A stretch of DNA of 64,000 bases from Sclerotiophoma versabilis (GCA_012274445.1 JAAROD010000033.1:2108001-2172000), one strand, 5' to 3'; shown: positions 44,411-57,063, numbered from the stretch's first letter. Numbers and translations: made by a program. The notes: generated from the letters alone by a model not told the origin.

Positions 44411-45997
44411 GTCAGAATGGAGTGCAGCATCGCCACGTCGTAGGCTGCAGCTGTATCTGAGACCAACAACTCTAACTTCAGAGGCACATGAGTCTGCTAT
44501 TTCCAAAGCGCAACCTGTTTGTGAGTGGCTTAGTCGAATTAATAGAACCAACGCCAACAATATTGATCGCAGCAGGGGTCAGGTGTCCGTACCCTGCGCT
44601 CACATCTACCATCCTCGCGTAGCTGCTCGACCTTGTGTGTTTCTTGCGAGTTGTGCCACGCTGAGTCCTTTTATATAATCTCTCTAAATATGGTTGCTAC
44701 ACGGTTTTGTACGGCATTGCATATACAGACGTAGAGCATAAGGGGTGTACGTTGTATTATTCTAACATTACTTTCAAATCAACATCAGTTTTGGTGGTGG
44801 AAATCCTCCGTGCACAGCAAGGATGTGATCAGATGACATTAAGCACCCCCACATGCCAGGGCTCTACTCCAGGATCTTGTTCGTTGCGCAGGGGCCAATG
44901 GATCCGGTATGAGTTCGTGCTGCATTGATTGGTATTGTCCTAGTGTCGATATGCCGGGCCGAGCCGCTAGCCCTCCCGACTAGCCTCTCCTTCTAGATCC
45001 TTGCGCTAGTAACTCTCGCTAGTACCTGGCACTAGCGGCTTTCAAGATACCCCTTCGGCAAGGTAGAGCCTTCGACAAGGTAGGTATGGTAGTCAACGTA
45101 GCTGCAGTAGAGCAGATCAAAAGTTCGTAGCCTGAGACAATCGCCTTGAAGATGGATGTCCTGCTTGAAAATGACTAGCTAGTGCCGAGGTACGAAGCTT
45201 CTCACTACAAGTACGCGTTAGGTCGTGTGCATTGCCGTCCCAGAGGCAGTGCAAGCGCTCTGGAGTGACAAGAATTCGTCCTGATGTACGTGCTCTTTCA
45301 CTGGCCCTTGTGACCAGTCACTGACCAGTATTGATGGTGCTGCTAAGATGCCTCATCGTTGTCGTAGGGATATCCAGGCCCATACTCGTGAGTTCACAGG
45401 GTCAGGGGTGTTCCAAGCGTCTCGCAAAATCGCCCAACGGCAGCATTTCCTACTGTAGAGCAGAGCGTCATGTAAGATCTATAAGTGCTGGTCTAGCATC
45501 GCGCGATGTTTCAATACACAACGTATTTATTGTTTCCCGAACGTCTCATATCTCTGATTTTAGTCCGCATTGTACTTCTGCTCGATCGCATCATTCTGTC
45601 CCTTTGACAGTACCTGACATCTCAAAACCTGCGTGACTACCTGTCATGGCGCTGTTGTTCCAGCCTCTGCTTTTTGAATCACCTCCATCGAATGTCGTAG
45701 CAGCTGCATAATTTATTCACCTTGCTGAGCTGCTTTGGCATTATGGAATCGAGGTAAGACACGAGGGGCAAGTCGTAAGCCATCCAAACACAAGCCGGCA
45801 TTACTTTCAACTCATGTTTTTTCGGTGGCATGCGACTCTCATATTGGGGAAGTGAAAGTGAATCTGGCTCCGTGTCGTTTGCCCGTTTTCCAAAGCTGTC
45901 GGTGGGGTTTAGTAACGTCTTGTCTGTACTTCTACCCCAGCACCCTCACCAATCTCACACTAATCGAACTCAACTCTGAAGTTCTCAACTGTGCATA
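44411..45997. other. Intergenic region
   Basis: No supported gene. A run of CTAG-containing words (CTAGCC, CTAGTA, GCACTAGCGG) clusters at 44970-45040. The last 100 bases carry a C/T-rich leader for the next gene. Confidence 0.4.
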
Positions 45998-47223
45998 ATG
46001 GCAGATGTACTCGGAGCACGGCAATCAAGGGTCACCGCTGAGATCGACACCAATGAGGCAGCTCCCCAGGCTCCGAACGACACTCCCTGCGAAAGCTTCG
46101 AAGGCAACAACTGCTCAAAAAGCGCTGTAAGTGCGGCTTATGATGATTAATGTCTTTGCTAACGAAGATTTTTTAGAAGACAAGGCAACCTGCTGAAGAA
46201 ACTGACTGTTCTCTCCGATCTCGCACTCCGCCTCCCTCGATTCCAGATCTCTGCGAATCTACTGCTTCAGCCAATTTAGGTCCCTTTCCAGAGCGTGTGT
46301 CAATTACACCATCAAGTGCCTCAGCTGCACTTGAGGCTCCCCTCCGATTTGTCGAGTCTCAATTGCTCTACGATCTAGGATACCCTTTCACAGTGCCCCA
46401 AGGTCACTACCCCCCCGAAAATGAGCAGGAACTCTTATATCCTGTTGTTTCCAAGCCTTTCACGACTACCTTTGTCGATAGCTCTGGTAATGAGAAGGAA
46501 GATGAAGAAGAGGAAAAACTCGCCCTTCTCTTCGCCCTCAAAGATGATGAAGGGTACGGAAGCGTTCATTTGGGTGAAAGATTGTGCTGACCATGCTTTT
46601 AGGCGCTTTGTAAGCTGCAAGGCCCTCTACAAACGCGAATGTCAGTTCAAAATGCGGCCCGAACCTGGTAACATCCCGCCAACGCCCCCGAACAGCCCCG
46701 CTTCAGACCCGTCATTGAGCCGAGCTCCTTCCCGGTTGCCGACTCCCCCGCCGCAACTCCCTTCAGGCGCGGGTAGCGTTGCCGTTTTACCCAACCATGG
46801 TATGACGATTGAACAAGCGCTAGAACAGAACAGTAAGTACAAATGTTGTGACGTCTAGTTTCTCCTTACAACATCATCGATTGAGGTATTGCAGCTAACA
46901 AAAACATCCCAGGATCTCCAAAGACTATCGAAAGCGCCGTCGAGACCGAATCACAGGTAATCGGGATCAACCAGCGCAGCGGTCTTCGCAACAATTCAGA
47001 TCCGCCTGAAGACGACACAAAGACTGCGCCCGAGGATGGGGAGGGCAGCTCGCAACGTCTTGACTTCAAGAACGATCGTTCGTTTGTTATTCCAGATGGC
47101 AACACTGTGCACATAGCTAATCCACAGTTCGGACACAAAGAGGAGAAATCCACAAACGCCGAACAGCCAGTTGAAGAAGAAGACGTTGGCCCTTCGCAGA
47201 AGAGGTGTATACTGTGTGGTTAG
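45998..47223 (+). CDS. Hypothetical intron-rich, disordered protein (about 348 aa, four exons)
   Basis: Exons 45998-46126, 46177-46553, 46603-46832 and 46913-47223. Introns of 50, 49 and 80 bp have good donors (GTAAGT, GTACGG, GTAAGT) and CTAAC/CTGAC branch sites, and each joins in frame. For the last intron an acceptor at 46894 would add six residues in frame. The protein is polar, with an acidic run near residues 148-157 (EKEDEEEEK), a Pro-rich stretch (NIPPTPPNSPASDP) and no known domain. The frame stops at TAG 47221-47223, but the same frame is open for 21 more codons to TAA at 47287, ending SKSEPKRFWK. The TAG may thus be a recent CAG-to-TAG change. Function unknown. Confidence 0.65.
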
Positions 47224-48663
47224 CTGGGCGAGTTTCCTAATGTTGCGCCGCCCGAATCCAAATCCGAACCGAAGAGATTTTGGAAGTAAGTCCGAGCCTG
47301 TGAGCTCTGAGCGGTGTGACTGCGAGATTGGTATTGAACACATGTTCTCTTTTGGATGAGAGATTTGAGGAGTGTATAATTGCACTGTTTTCACGCGCAC
47401 TACCGTGAGTGAAAGGACCGAGGCGAATGGGATGGAACGGTATCGCGAGGATTGACAGCGCACCGCAAGAATTCTCCATAGAAGGAAATGCATTTGCCAT
47501 TCATCGCAGCACAAAAGTAGTGATGGCTAGGCTGTCATATATAGCAACGCAAAGAGCATTTAGGATAGCATCACGTAGTTATTACGACAGCAACAAAGTA
47601 GGACTACCCTGTAATCTTTCCAAACCATCAGATTGCGTCGCAATCCACCAGCTTCTCATAGTCCCAAGTATCCCTCCTCGCATACAATAATATCAACAGA
47701 CGCATCTACACCAGCCAAAAAGCATCGTCCTGGAAACCCTGCACCCCTGCGACCGGTAATTAAATCAAAGCGCAAAGAACCTAGTACGACCCATCCTCGC
47801 TTAACCTTTTGAGATCCTACCGAAGTTGGTAACTGTTGCGTTTGAAGCCACCGCTAAGACACCAAGCAACCGAGGCTTGTATGCGTGTAAAAGAGTGTTT
47901 TCGCGTCTGGGGCACGGATCATGGGAGTCCGTGGATAGAAGTGTGAAGATGATGTATAATTATCTTCGGCATATACCCCTCATACTGACAAGGAGAAGCA
48001 AGCATAAGCGATGATGACGCAGGGATTGAACTGCAGGAATAGATGTGATTCGATGGTTCACGCTCATAGGGTGTAGTGCATCCTCATCTGACGGGTGAGG
48101 TCTACTCGGCAGTAGTTTCTACGCAGCTTCTCTACTGACAACCACTTTTTAATGTCGGGTTGCCGCCCAGGAGTTCACAGCTTGGCACGTCCACAGCTTG
48201 GCACGTCCACAGTACCCCCTCGGAGGTTAGGAGACCGAGACTTTGTCTCGGAACCACAGGCGATGTCAACTACATCAATCAGGTTCACAGGATCCACGAC
48301 AAGAGGCAGTGTTGATAGTGTGTGAACTTTTCGTGAAGTTCGTTCGTGCGCTAACATTCCGGTTTCGTAAGAAGCGTAGCCAATTCTCAGCATCCTTGTG
48401 GATGAGTACCTTCTGGATTTACCTACAGAGCTGAGCTCAATCATGCTTCCAACCTACGCTTACATGACACTAACCAAAGCCATGGCGCGCGTTGTTTGAC
48501 CCTTTGAAATCCTTCGCAGGATCTACGCGTTCCTCCTAATCCCGAGTCTGCAATTGCCACTATGGCCTCAATGACGTCGCCACTCGTCGATTCTTGGCTA
48601 CCGCTTGGGTAGGCTTAGCGGCGCACGTCAATAAGCTCCACGTCTTGCTGAGCCAGTGTATAC
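47224..48663. other. Intergenic region between convergent hypothetical genes
   Basis: Begins with the 21-codon in-frame extension of the preceding gene (to 47289). A 16-bp tandem duplication of CTTGGCACGTCCACAG lies at 48181-48212. No further gene supported. Confidence 0.45.
48181..48212. repeat. Tandem duplication of a 16-bp unit
   Basis: CTTGGCACGTCCACAG occurs twice in a row without mismatch. Confidence 0.9.
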
Positions 48664-50183
48664 CTAGTACGTAACGTCTTTAGCCCAGATAGTGTTGATT
48701 CTGCATCGGCTGCTCCTTTGTCTAACTGTCAGCGACGGTCCGGCGCAATCAACCTGAACACGTACACGCACCTGGGTTTTTTTATTCAGCTGAAAAATTG
48801 TCCCGAGAACGTCTTGACTAGTGTTGTTGGCGACGACGTCCTGCACCTGCAAACTCACCCGCTTATCAGGGGCCTGCTCGGCGTCAGGACGGGAAAAGTG
48901 GTTGGCCGAAGGATACGGAGCAGTCTTGTAGTATGACCATGCAGAACAGTCGAAACTACTGCTGCGGTGCCGAGCGTAGAGTATTGTGACCTTGGTGGCA
49001 TTGGTTGTAAGAGTATTATCACCTACCTCGGTGTCAGCAAATGGAGCTGCTGGGCGGTTTTGCCTTGCGGCAATATTTTCCTTGCCTTCGATCTTGCTGT
49101 CAGGCTGACAAGGGGCCAAGGGGCGAAGCTGTCATCGTCATCGGTGATTATATTGACGCGAATCCTGTGCCCGGGAAATCTCGCATTCAAGAAGTTGATG
49201 TGATCCTCGAGCGTTGGCTCGCGACTGTACCAATTCTTCGCTGCCATCTGCATGTCTTTATGTTTCTCCTCAGTAACCTGTTCTCCTGCTGTAATACTCT
49301 TCCCCGACTGGTCGTTGGGTACTGCATCGAGATATATGGTCCCTGCATTGGCGGGCAGTTCGTTGCTATCGCGCTGGCTGATGTCACCGAGACCATTTGT
49401 CGCATTCAAGATTTCGTTTGGGTCTGCGAAATGTCAGTGAGATTGAATGAGGTCCACTCAACCCTAGACACCTACCTGGCATTTCAGCAGCGCTTCGTGA
49501 GTAACTAACGGCGGTAATTTCCCGCTTCCGCTCAATGGCTGCTTTCTTGGGAACTGCCTCCGGGTTGGTAGACTGGGGAATTTCATGCAGGCGATCGCTA
49601 AGAGCCGCCACTGCTTCAACATTAGCTGGAGTACGGTCATCGTCGGGATAAGGGTTTGTAAGGCAAGGCTATTCGGGCGTTCAACATACTTGGATTGGTG
49701 TCGTCAGACTCAATGGCTGCGAATGGGAAGGACAAGGTGTGTGGCGTCATGTCCTCATAGGACAGATCGGTCGCCAGCCACTCTTCGATAGCTGCTGTTG
49801 TGGTTGTACTGGATCGAGGGAGTGAGTCGAGGAATGAGGTTATGGAGTCTTCGCCAGTGAAAGTCGTATATACAGTAGTCGAGGTTGAATTCTGCGCAGA
49901 AGAAGCGCTCGCCTTGAGTACGTTGTCCAACTTGGCAGGTGTGTGGTGGGCAACACGATCAGTAGCCTCTGATTCGTGCAAGTGCTGCTTCGCCTTATCT
50001 GAGTGGACCGGCGGTACATCTCCGGGATTGGGCCTGCTAGGCTCTCGATTTACAACTGCATCTTTAGCATTTAAGCAAGTCCCAACAAGCTTGACAAATG
50101 AACGAGTACTCACTGTGCGAAGCGGTGCATCCAGCAGTGGATGCTTCGAGGTCTTTGACCCCGTAGCCGTTGCAGTGATCCAT
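48664..50183 (-). CDS. Hypothetical intron-rich protein (about 424 aa, five exons)
   Basis: Exons, in transcription order: 50183-50114, 50061-49690, 49613-49476, 49423-49027 and 48961-48664. Introns of 52, 76, 52 and 65 bp begin GTGAGT, GTATGT, GTAGGT and GTAGGT, and all preserve frame. The last acceptor is a CAGCAG tandem that would vary one residue. The protein is Ser/Thr-rich and acidic (SITSFLDSLPRSSTTTTAAIEE as a low-complexity segment), with a more ordered part around TLEDHINFLNARFPGHRIRV followed by DDDDSF. The 3' end is the least certain: alternative splicing after DAEQAPDKR is possible. No known domain. Confidence 0.6.
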
Positions 50184-50473
50184 GATCGGTTGATGTCTCG
50201 TCGATTGAGGCGTGCCGAAGCTGATCAGTGTGCGAAGGGTTGTTGGTGGTGGGAAACAGAGGTGAGCCTGTTGTGAGGTGACTGAGAAGCTGGGGAAAGC
50301 CAAGTCACCCACGCGCCGTTGCCTTTAGATGGAATCAGGCCTGCAGAGCTTGACTACAAGTGAAATAACAGATTTTGGCTATATGCCGAGTAACACCCAA
50401 CTGGGACGGACCGAACTGACTGTCTCAGGCTGGGGTGAAGGTGAGCCTGCGCGGCTTAGCAAGACGCAAGCTC

Positions 50474-51763
50474 ATGTCTACAACGAGCACGCCGCCTCCA
50501 CCTCAACACCAACCACATCTCACCAGCCAAAGCCGGCTCACATCCGCAACAAGCAAGAGCGCTGCAATGGCTCAACGCGGCTGCGACGGCACGACTGACA
50601 GCGACGGCGACATCACTCCCACCGGTCCCAACGGCACCACGCTCTGGAGCATGTTCATCGACAAACAACTCGACTCCAGCAAACAGCTCCAAAAGACCAC
50701 TTGCGAAGTACCAACTGCAACATCTCCGGCCAAGTGTGGTAAGTGCTCTTGGGCTGAGCGAAGGCTTTTCATATGACTGATGTCCACTAGCGGCGACCAT
50801 GGCACAAAACGCTGAGCTGGGCGCGACAGTCAAGACGGTCAATTGCGAAAAAATGGGCAGGCAGAATCCTACTTCAGTTCAGAAGATGGGCCCTACTGCA
50901 GCAGAAGCACTGTCGAAGCCCACCCAGGCGTTGACCGCAGCCGCGCGCAGCAGCACTACCCCAAGCGACACCCGGCCCCCTCTTCGCTATTTCAGCAGCG
51001 ACGACAATATTAGCTTGCTTCACGACTCTTCAAATGCTCGCTGCACATCAAGCTCAAGCACAGTTGGTGCGTACCAAGCTCCTGCACGTGGTGAGTCGCG
51101 CTAACTTTACTGCCAGTCGAGTCCCAGGCGACTGAGGACCTCAAAGCGAGACAAAACACGGCCGAGAGCGAGTGCTACCCACCCATTCCGCTTTCAAATT
51201 GCATCGAATTTCTTAAAGTTAGCACAATCGGTTCTCAGCGCGACCGCACCAACGCCAACATCCGTGCCGACCTAGATGCTCAGAGCAACAGCACCTTGGA
51301 CCCGGCCATCAGCAACAAGAAAGCTGGACCACTCTATGCAGTTGGAGAGTCCAGGTTCGGTCCCGCACAGGAATGCGCCATCGACGGAAAGCCAGACAAG
51401 GGTAAAGGTACTGTGGATGCGCTCATGAAGCCGGAGAAGACGTCCGCAACCACTAAAAGTAGGCTATAGACCTCTCGTCCTCCCCACGTCCTACTCTTCT
51501 CCGCTAATCACGAGCTTTCGTCGATAGCACGACCGGCCTCTCAGGCTGCATTCGTAGGAACGAGCCCGCCCCACCCAGTATCAAGCCTCACCACCCATCA
51601 AAACGACACGCGCCTGATGCTCAGGAACAGTTTCGACTTCAAAACGGGCAATAGAGAACCAAAGAGAACATGGGATGACGACGCTCAAGCCTGGGTCACG
51701 ATTGCGCGGGACGAACCTGATTATGTCACGGTACGACGCCAGCTCTGGCCCAGCGGAGGTTGA
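50474..51763 (+). CDS. Hypothetical intron-rich protein (about 372 aa, four exons)
   Basis: Exons 50474-50738, 50791-51066, 51117-51458 and 51528-51763, with introns of 52, 50 and 69 bp (donors GTAAGT, GTGCGT, GTAGGC; a CTAAC branch in the second). All junctions keep frame. Low-complexity Ser/Thr/Pro/Ala protein with an ordered-looking C-terminus (NREPKRTWDDDAQAWVTIARDEP). No recognised domain, signal peptide or membrane segment. It starts 290 bp from the divergent gene on the minus strand, so the two may share a promoter. Similar architecture to its two neighbours, though I see no clear sequence homology. Confidence 0.62.
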
Positions 51764-53477
51764 GTGCGGAACAAGGGCGATTGATTAAGGTTGTGATGAA
51801 GCGAAGAGGACGGATGTGACTATTCGAGCAGCGAGCGTTAAGGGAAGAGCATAAAGATAACCGCAGACATAGAAGTGACGATTGTCCGCACTGCGATGCC
51901 ACAGTCACATTTTGCCCTGCATGAGGGACAACGACTCTCAACCCCCGGGATCGGGAGCTTGGATCATAGCTTGCTCGAAAATCGAGACTCGGGCACAGCT
52001 ATGGGCATGGTAGTATGACTTCGCTGTAAACAATGCCCTACAGCTTACCTGCTTATGAATTGGAATCCAGAAGAAATCCAGAACGTAAAAACTCATGATG
52101 CTTGTCCATTACCCAGTATGTGCCCTAACGCCCTGTAAATGCACACGCTCCTTCACACCACTAAGTCTGAGTATTGAGGTGGTGGGAAATGGACCTACTA
52201 ACGCAAGTGTGGGGATTGGTTGGCGAAACAAGGCCGCCAACATCGAGAGACCAACCCCATCCCGTGGCTAAGCGCTGTTAGATAGGCAACGACGCCTACT
52301 GGACATGCCAGATGCGGAGGCGCAGCAAAGGCTGCGCATGGTTGGCGCACGGCTGCTGCCTGAAGCTACGAAGTTTAGCGGGGTTGCTCCGCGGGACTAC
52401 ACCAACACCCCTGTCTCATCTCCAAAACGCCCCTCTCGCCTGCCTACGAACAAGCATTTTGGTTCGTGCGGTCTTTCTCCTCCAGGCATTTAGAGCCTTT
52501 CAAGAAAAATTCTCGAGCTGCAAGAAACAAGTCGAGTCTGTCTTGTCGACCGCGAATGTGTACGTTGAGCTACATTATGTCGTTTTCTAACACTGTCAAT
52601 TATCTTCATCCATTCGAATCTCAGCACTCTACATTGAATTGCTTCCTTAGACATACTGCGTTGGCATGTTCACTACTTAGAATTATACAAAGTTAGGTTT
52701 TAGGGTATATTGCTTAGGGCAGAGCGTCAGCCTACTAGGGGAACCTCAAGTTGAGAACAACATCTAACAGTGGCTATAATCTAATGTTTCATGAGGATAG
52801 ATTTGAAATACCATATAATGGAAACATAGCCCTGTCCCAAGCGCATGGGATTATCGCATTTTCACGGGACTGCAATTCGACTCCAGTAGGGTCACGCATA
52901 GCTGAGTAATGTTCTTGCCAAGGCAATCTCAAAGCTCTCTTAGTTCACAACGTTCGTGAATACTCCTACAGCACTATTCTCAGAACGCTGGAACACGTAA
53001 TGGTAATGGCTGCACATTGTTACACGCTATGAAAAGTGTGCCAGCGCAATGGCAGCATACGCTAAAGATGAAGATGCCGACGCATTACATCTATCGTATG
53101 TTCCGCAAGCTTTTCGTCAAGTAAAGTGACCGCTCGAGTCACTCATGTTGCAGCTTGGAAGCCCGGTGATCTGTTTGTCTTGGATTTGTTCTTTCGATGT
53201 TCTGGATGGTCTGGCTTGATTCATGTTTTGAATAGTTGAATGCGTTATGATTCGAATGATTTGATCGCGTTACGCTTTGATGCAGTGTGCTTTATCTTTT
53301 CTTCATGGTGTAGCCTTCGAACTCAAACATCATTCAGTTCCTATGTCACAACTGAGATACAAGTTTACACACGTGTTACTATGCTGAGTTTGCACGTGCA
53401 TTGCTTCGAACACTAAATCTATCTTGAATAAACCAGGTATAGCTATAGCGGAAGACTTGGATAACAATTGGCGAGCC
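51764..53477. other. Intergenic region
   Basis: No gene supported with confidence. A short frame from ATG 53049 (24 codons, then a GTAAAG donor-like site) could be a first exon of the zinc-knuckle gene, but I found no frame-consistent splice. Confidence 0.4.
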
Positions 53478-53723
53478 ATGCACCATCGCGGCACAATAGT
53501 AGGCTCGAGAAACTCGGATTCTACCCGAAAAGGCCCCGTAACCAGATGCTTCAGATGCAATAGAAAAGACCATTGGCTCTACAACTGCGAATCATCCATC
53601 GTAACAGTTTTGAAGGGTCGCCGGCAGAGGGAAGAGGATGGCCGTTGCTTCAATTGTGGATTGAAAGGACACTGGGTTTGGAGATGCTCGTTCGATGATT
53701 CAATGGATTTAGAGACTAGGTAG
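53478..53723 (+). CDS. Small protein with two CCHC zinc knuckles (at least 81 aa)
   Basis: Two C-x2-C-x4-H-x4-C knuckles: CFRCNRKDHWLYNC and CFNCGLKGHWVWRC. Zinc knuckles bind single-stranded RNA or DNA. The same pair type occurs in cellular CNBP-like proteins and in retroelement Gag proteins. The frame is open back to 53424 without an ATG, so 53478 is a minimum start and an upstream exon is likely. Ends at TAG 53721-53723. There is no flanking pol or LTR, so a host gene or an isolated gag scrap are both possible. Confidence 0.5.
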   Translation: MHHRGTIVGSRNSDSTRKGPVTRCFRCNRKDHWLYNCESSIVTVLKGRRQREEDGRCFNCGLKGHWVWRCSFDDSMDLETR

Positions 53724-54153
53724 TCAATTTGGCATGGGTTATCTTGAGCGAACGAGCGTAAGAAAGGAATCCGACAGCAATACTAGTCCCAGAAGAGAGC
53801 ATGTTTGAGTGCGAATTTAATACATGTATCGAGTATTTCCAGAGAAGGAAGCGGTTGCCTACATAAGCTACATCTGAAGTAAGCCGAAGTACTACCGAAG
53901 CTGCCCCTCATCTGAAGGAACCGCCTGGTACTAGATAGCGAGACGATGTCCCGTTAGCGCCAAATTGCATCAAACGTCGTTGACAGCGAATTGACATAAC
54001 ATTGCACATTGTCTTGTGCACTTGATGTAATGTTTGCAAAACGAAACTCGAGAAGAGGCACTGACAGAAGCTCGCAGACACGAAACGCTGACAGCCTGAC
54101 CCGCTGACAAGCTTTACAGCTCTTCCTACATCCGATCGATCTCTATACCAAGA

Positions 54154-54984
54154 ATGAGCCCCTTGGTCGCGCCGAATCTACTTGAACGATCGAAAAGTCC
54201 TCTTCAGTATTTGTTAGGCGCCAGAGACTTCATTATACGCTGCTACAAGGCCTTGAAAGGGTCTGCTCTGTGGATGGTCCAGCTACCAAGAGTCGTGGCT
54301 GCGACTATTTCCCCTTGGACAAGCAGCACCATTCGAGCAATCAGTAATGTGGGCCGGGCGATCATAGCTACCATACAAGCAGTACTCAGAGGAACAGCCA
54401 TAGGAATAATCACAGTCCTGTTACTCCTACTACTCTACATTATTGTACTGGCGCTGGTGAAGGGTTATCGAATTTACCAACGGGAGAAGGAGCGTCAGGA
54501 AATCCGTCAACTCGATGCAAAACGCCAGAAAAAAGAAGATGAGCGAAGAGCGCGTATTGAAGAAACGAGAAGAAGACAAGCGAGGATAGAAAAAACTCAG
54601 AGACTACAGGAGGAAATGAAACGGCAGGAGGAAGTCCTGGAGGCCCAACGGCGTGCTGACCATGATCAGAGGATATACCGACAATGGCTTGGTCAGTGCG
54701 AGATTTTGCTCAGTTGTCACGAAACAATGACCAGGTTTCCAGATCCTCCCTATTGGCCATGCTCATATGGGTGCCAGCACAGTGGCGTTCTGAAAGCTTG
54801 TAAACATACTATCAAGCGACTCTATCAAGCGTCTGGGGCTGATATTGAAGGACTGCTAGGGAAAGAGAGGCTGAAGTGGCACCCGGACAGATTTGAAAGG
54901 TGCCCAGACTCCTCTCGGGAACATATGAAAGCAAAGGCCACAGAGATGTTTCAAATTGTCCAAGCGCTACTGGCTGATGGCTAG
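54154..54984 (+). CDS. Membrane-anchored coiled-coil protein with J-domain-like C-terminus (276 aa)
   Basis: Single exon from an ATG at 54154. N-terminal amphipathic region, one strong transmembrane helix at about residues 80-103 (GIITVLLLLLLYIIVLALV), then a highly charged coiled coil at about 104-180. A Cys/His-containing segment (CEILLSCHETM...CSYGCQHSGVLKACKH, about 186-222) follows. The C-terminal block has WHPDRF with HPD at about 243-245, the motif by which J proteins stimulate Hsp70. The usual helices around HPD look shortened, so it is J-like rather than a classic DnaJ domain (inference). Likely exposes its C-terminus to the cytosol or an organelle face. No introns. Confidence 0.65.
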   Translation: MSPLVAPNLLERSKSPLQYLLGARDFIIRCYKALKGSALWMVQLPRVVAATISPWTSSTIRAISNVGRAIIATIQAVLRGTAIGIITVLLLLLLYIIVLALVKGYRIYQREKERQEIRQLDAKRQKKEDERRARIEETRRRQARIEKTQRLQEEMKRQEEVLEAQRRADHDQRIYRQWLGQCEILLSCHETMTRFPDPPYWPCSYGCQHSGVLKACKHTIKRLYQASGADIEGLLGKERLKWHPDRFERCPDSSREHMKAKATEMFQIVQALLADG

Positions 54985-57063
54985 TTCATCACTTGCGATA
55001 CTAGATACGAAGGCAGGGAGTTGTTCGTTTCCACTGTTGAATGAGCATAATGGATGATGACGATGGGATAGTAGGGGTTGTGCAAGACATAAGTCATGAC
55101 CCTATTGTTTTCGATATCATTTGGGGGAAACTCCAGAGTGAGCATCCGCACAGCCATGTCCAAATCATGTCACTGAGTCTACATGGGCGTATAGGTGTAG
55201 GAAAGACGGTCAAGAATCAATCCGCGGTTGTAGTACGATGAAAGTACGGTAGTGTAGTCGCAAATGTTTAAATCGCTTCTTGCATAACGGTCTCAAATTT
55301 TCATCGTGCGACATCCCTGCACCCTAGCACGGGAAGTAAGCGTGTCCATCGATTACAACGAATGTGTAGGACGCGCTAGGACAGCTATGCACTAATCAGG
55401 TCTACCAGCTCGTCAAGCTGGAAGCACGAACAGGTATAGTAATTTCGCACGTGTCTTCGCGCGACGGCAGTCGCAGGACTACTAGTAGCCGTCTTATCAT
55501 GCAATGACATCTGCCGACTTGAACAAGACCCTTCTATCGATAGAAACCAGAGTAGAAGCTGTAAAGCGGTGCTGTATCAAGATGAGTCTGTCCAGCGACA
55601 AGACTCCACTCAGCCAGTTAAAAACAGCAGTGACCGGGTGATGATGAATTGCAGCCGCGAGAGCACTTATATGCTTAAATCACTCACAACGTACTACCAA
55701 CACTGCAGTATAGTAGTAGGCAGGAAGCGACAGGGACCGCCAATGAGGTGAAGAGCCGAAGCGCTGGAAAGGCAATGGGCAGAGCGCAGCCAGGCTGGGA
55801 TATCAGGCTGAACTGACTGCCAATGAGAAAGGCTACCTAAGTCGCCAGAAGCACGGGAAAAAAAAAGAGTGAACAACATCATCCCTACACAGCAATACCA
55901 ACAAAACCTTTGTTTCTTCGCACATTCCACTCCCAAGGTAAGAGTACCCAGCATCCACCTTGTGCACATGAATCAAGGCCATTCTCGTGCTCTACACGAG
56001 CTTTCCACAGTCTCGGTTCGTTTACCTATTTACACGCGCTTTGCACTCGCACTTGATTCTCATACCGATATTTTGCGTTTTTCCATCTAGTTTTTTTTAT
56101 TCTGTTCCTGATGTAGCCTCCTCCACCACAGATCAGCTCGCTCTTACTCTTACGGTCTTTGTAAATCATCGCTTTACCATTTCCCTCCTAGGAATACTAA
56201 CCGAGTCAACCAGCGCACTGGCCTTGCCGTCAATCTTAGGTAAATAGCGATTGTAGTCGTACATGAACGAAAACTCGGAAAATAAAAACACGCCAGCGGC
56301 CTTTGTAAGCTTCCGTACACGTCGCTATAGACACGGGTTGCTTTTGCTTTTGCTCGTCAAGCGTGTGGGCATCTTGGTTAATCGCATGATGCAACGATGT
56401 CAGCGTATCTATACTACAAGGTATGGGTCACCGTATAGTTGAATTCTGTCGCAGCTTCATTAACGTTTGAGATTGACAGTTGAGCTGGTGGCTTTGGTGG
56501 ATAGGAAGCTGTGATGCTTCTCTTGGTGAATAATCTCTGCCTCGCAGGGCTGTATGCAGAATTCAAGTGCTTCCTAATGACTATATCTTTATTGCCTTAG
56601 TTTAGTTAGTTAGTTACTTTAGTTGCAATGCGCGGTCTTTGGTAGGCGTTACGTCAAAGCCGCATCGATAAGGTAGCGTATGTCACCTTCTCTCGGTCCG
56701 CGTTAGCGACGGTGAAGAAGTTGGTGCTATATACAATACAGCGATTAAATTTGTCTCCGAGTTGTAGTAGATGTACTTCGATGCAGCCTGTAGGACTAGA
56801 GCCTGGGATGAAGACACATCTCCAGCCTGAGCCATATGCTGCCATCGGCATCTGATCTCGTTTTCAGACTAACTACCCGCCTCCCAGCTGACGTAAGACC
56901 ACGTGGAGATGCGTCGAAATGCCATTTGCTAGAAATCTACTTCGTAATGTACGTCCCTGGATATACATTGGTCGCTGTCTGGAGGATAAAAGAGGCCCTT
57001 GTCGAGAAATTAACATTGCCCGTCTGCCTCACGCTTTTTGATCAGTGTTCAATATCACCTGGC
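54985..57063. other. Intergenic region
   Basis: About 2 kb without a supported gene. 55860-56270 has a C/T-rich leader-like stretch and splice-like words, so a small unrecognised spliced gene is possible there. 56590-56630 has a TTAGTTAGTTAGTTA simple repeat. Confidence 0.4.
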
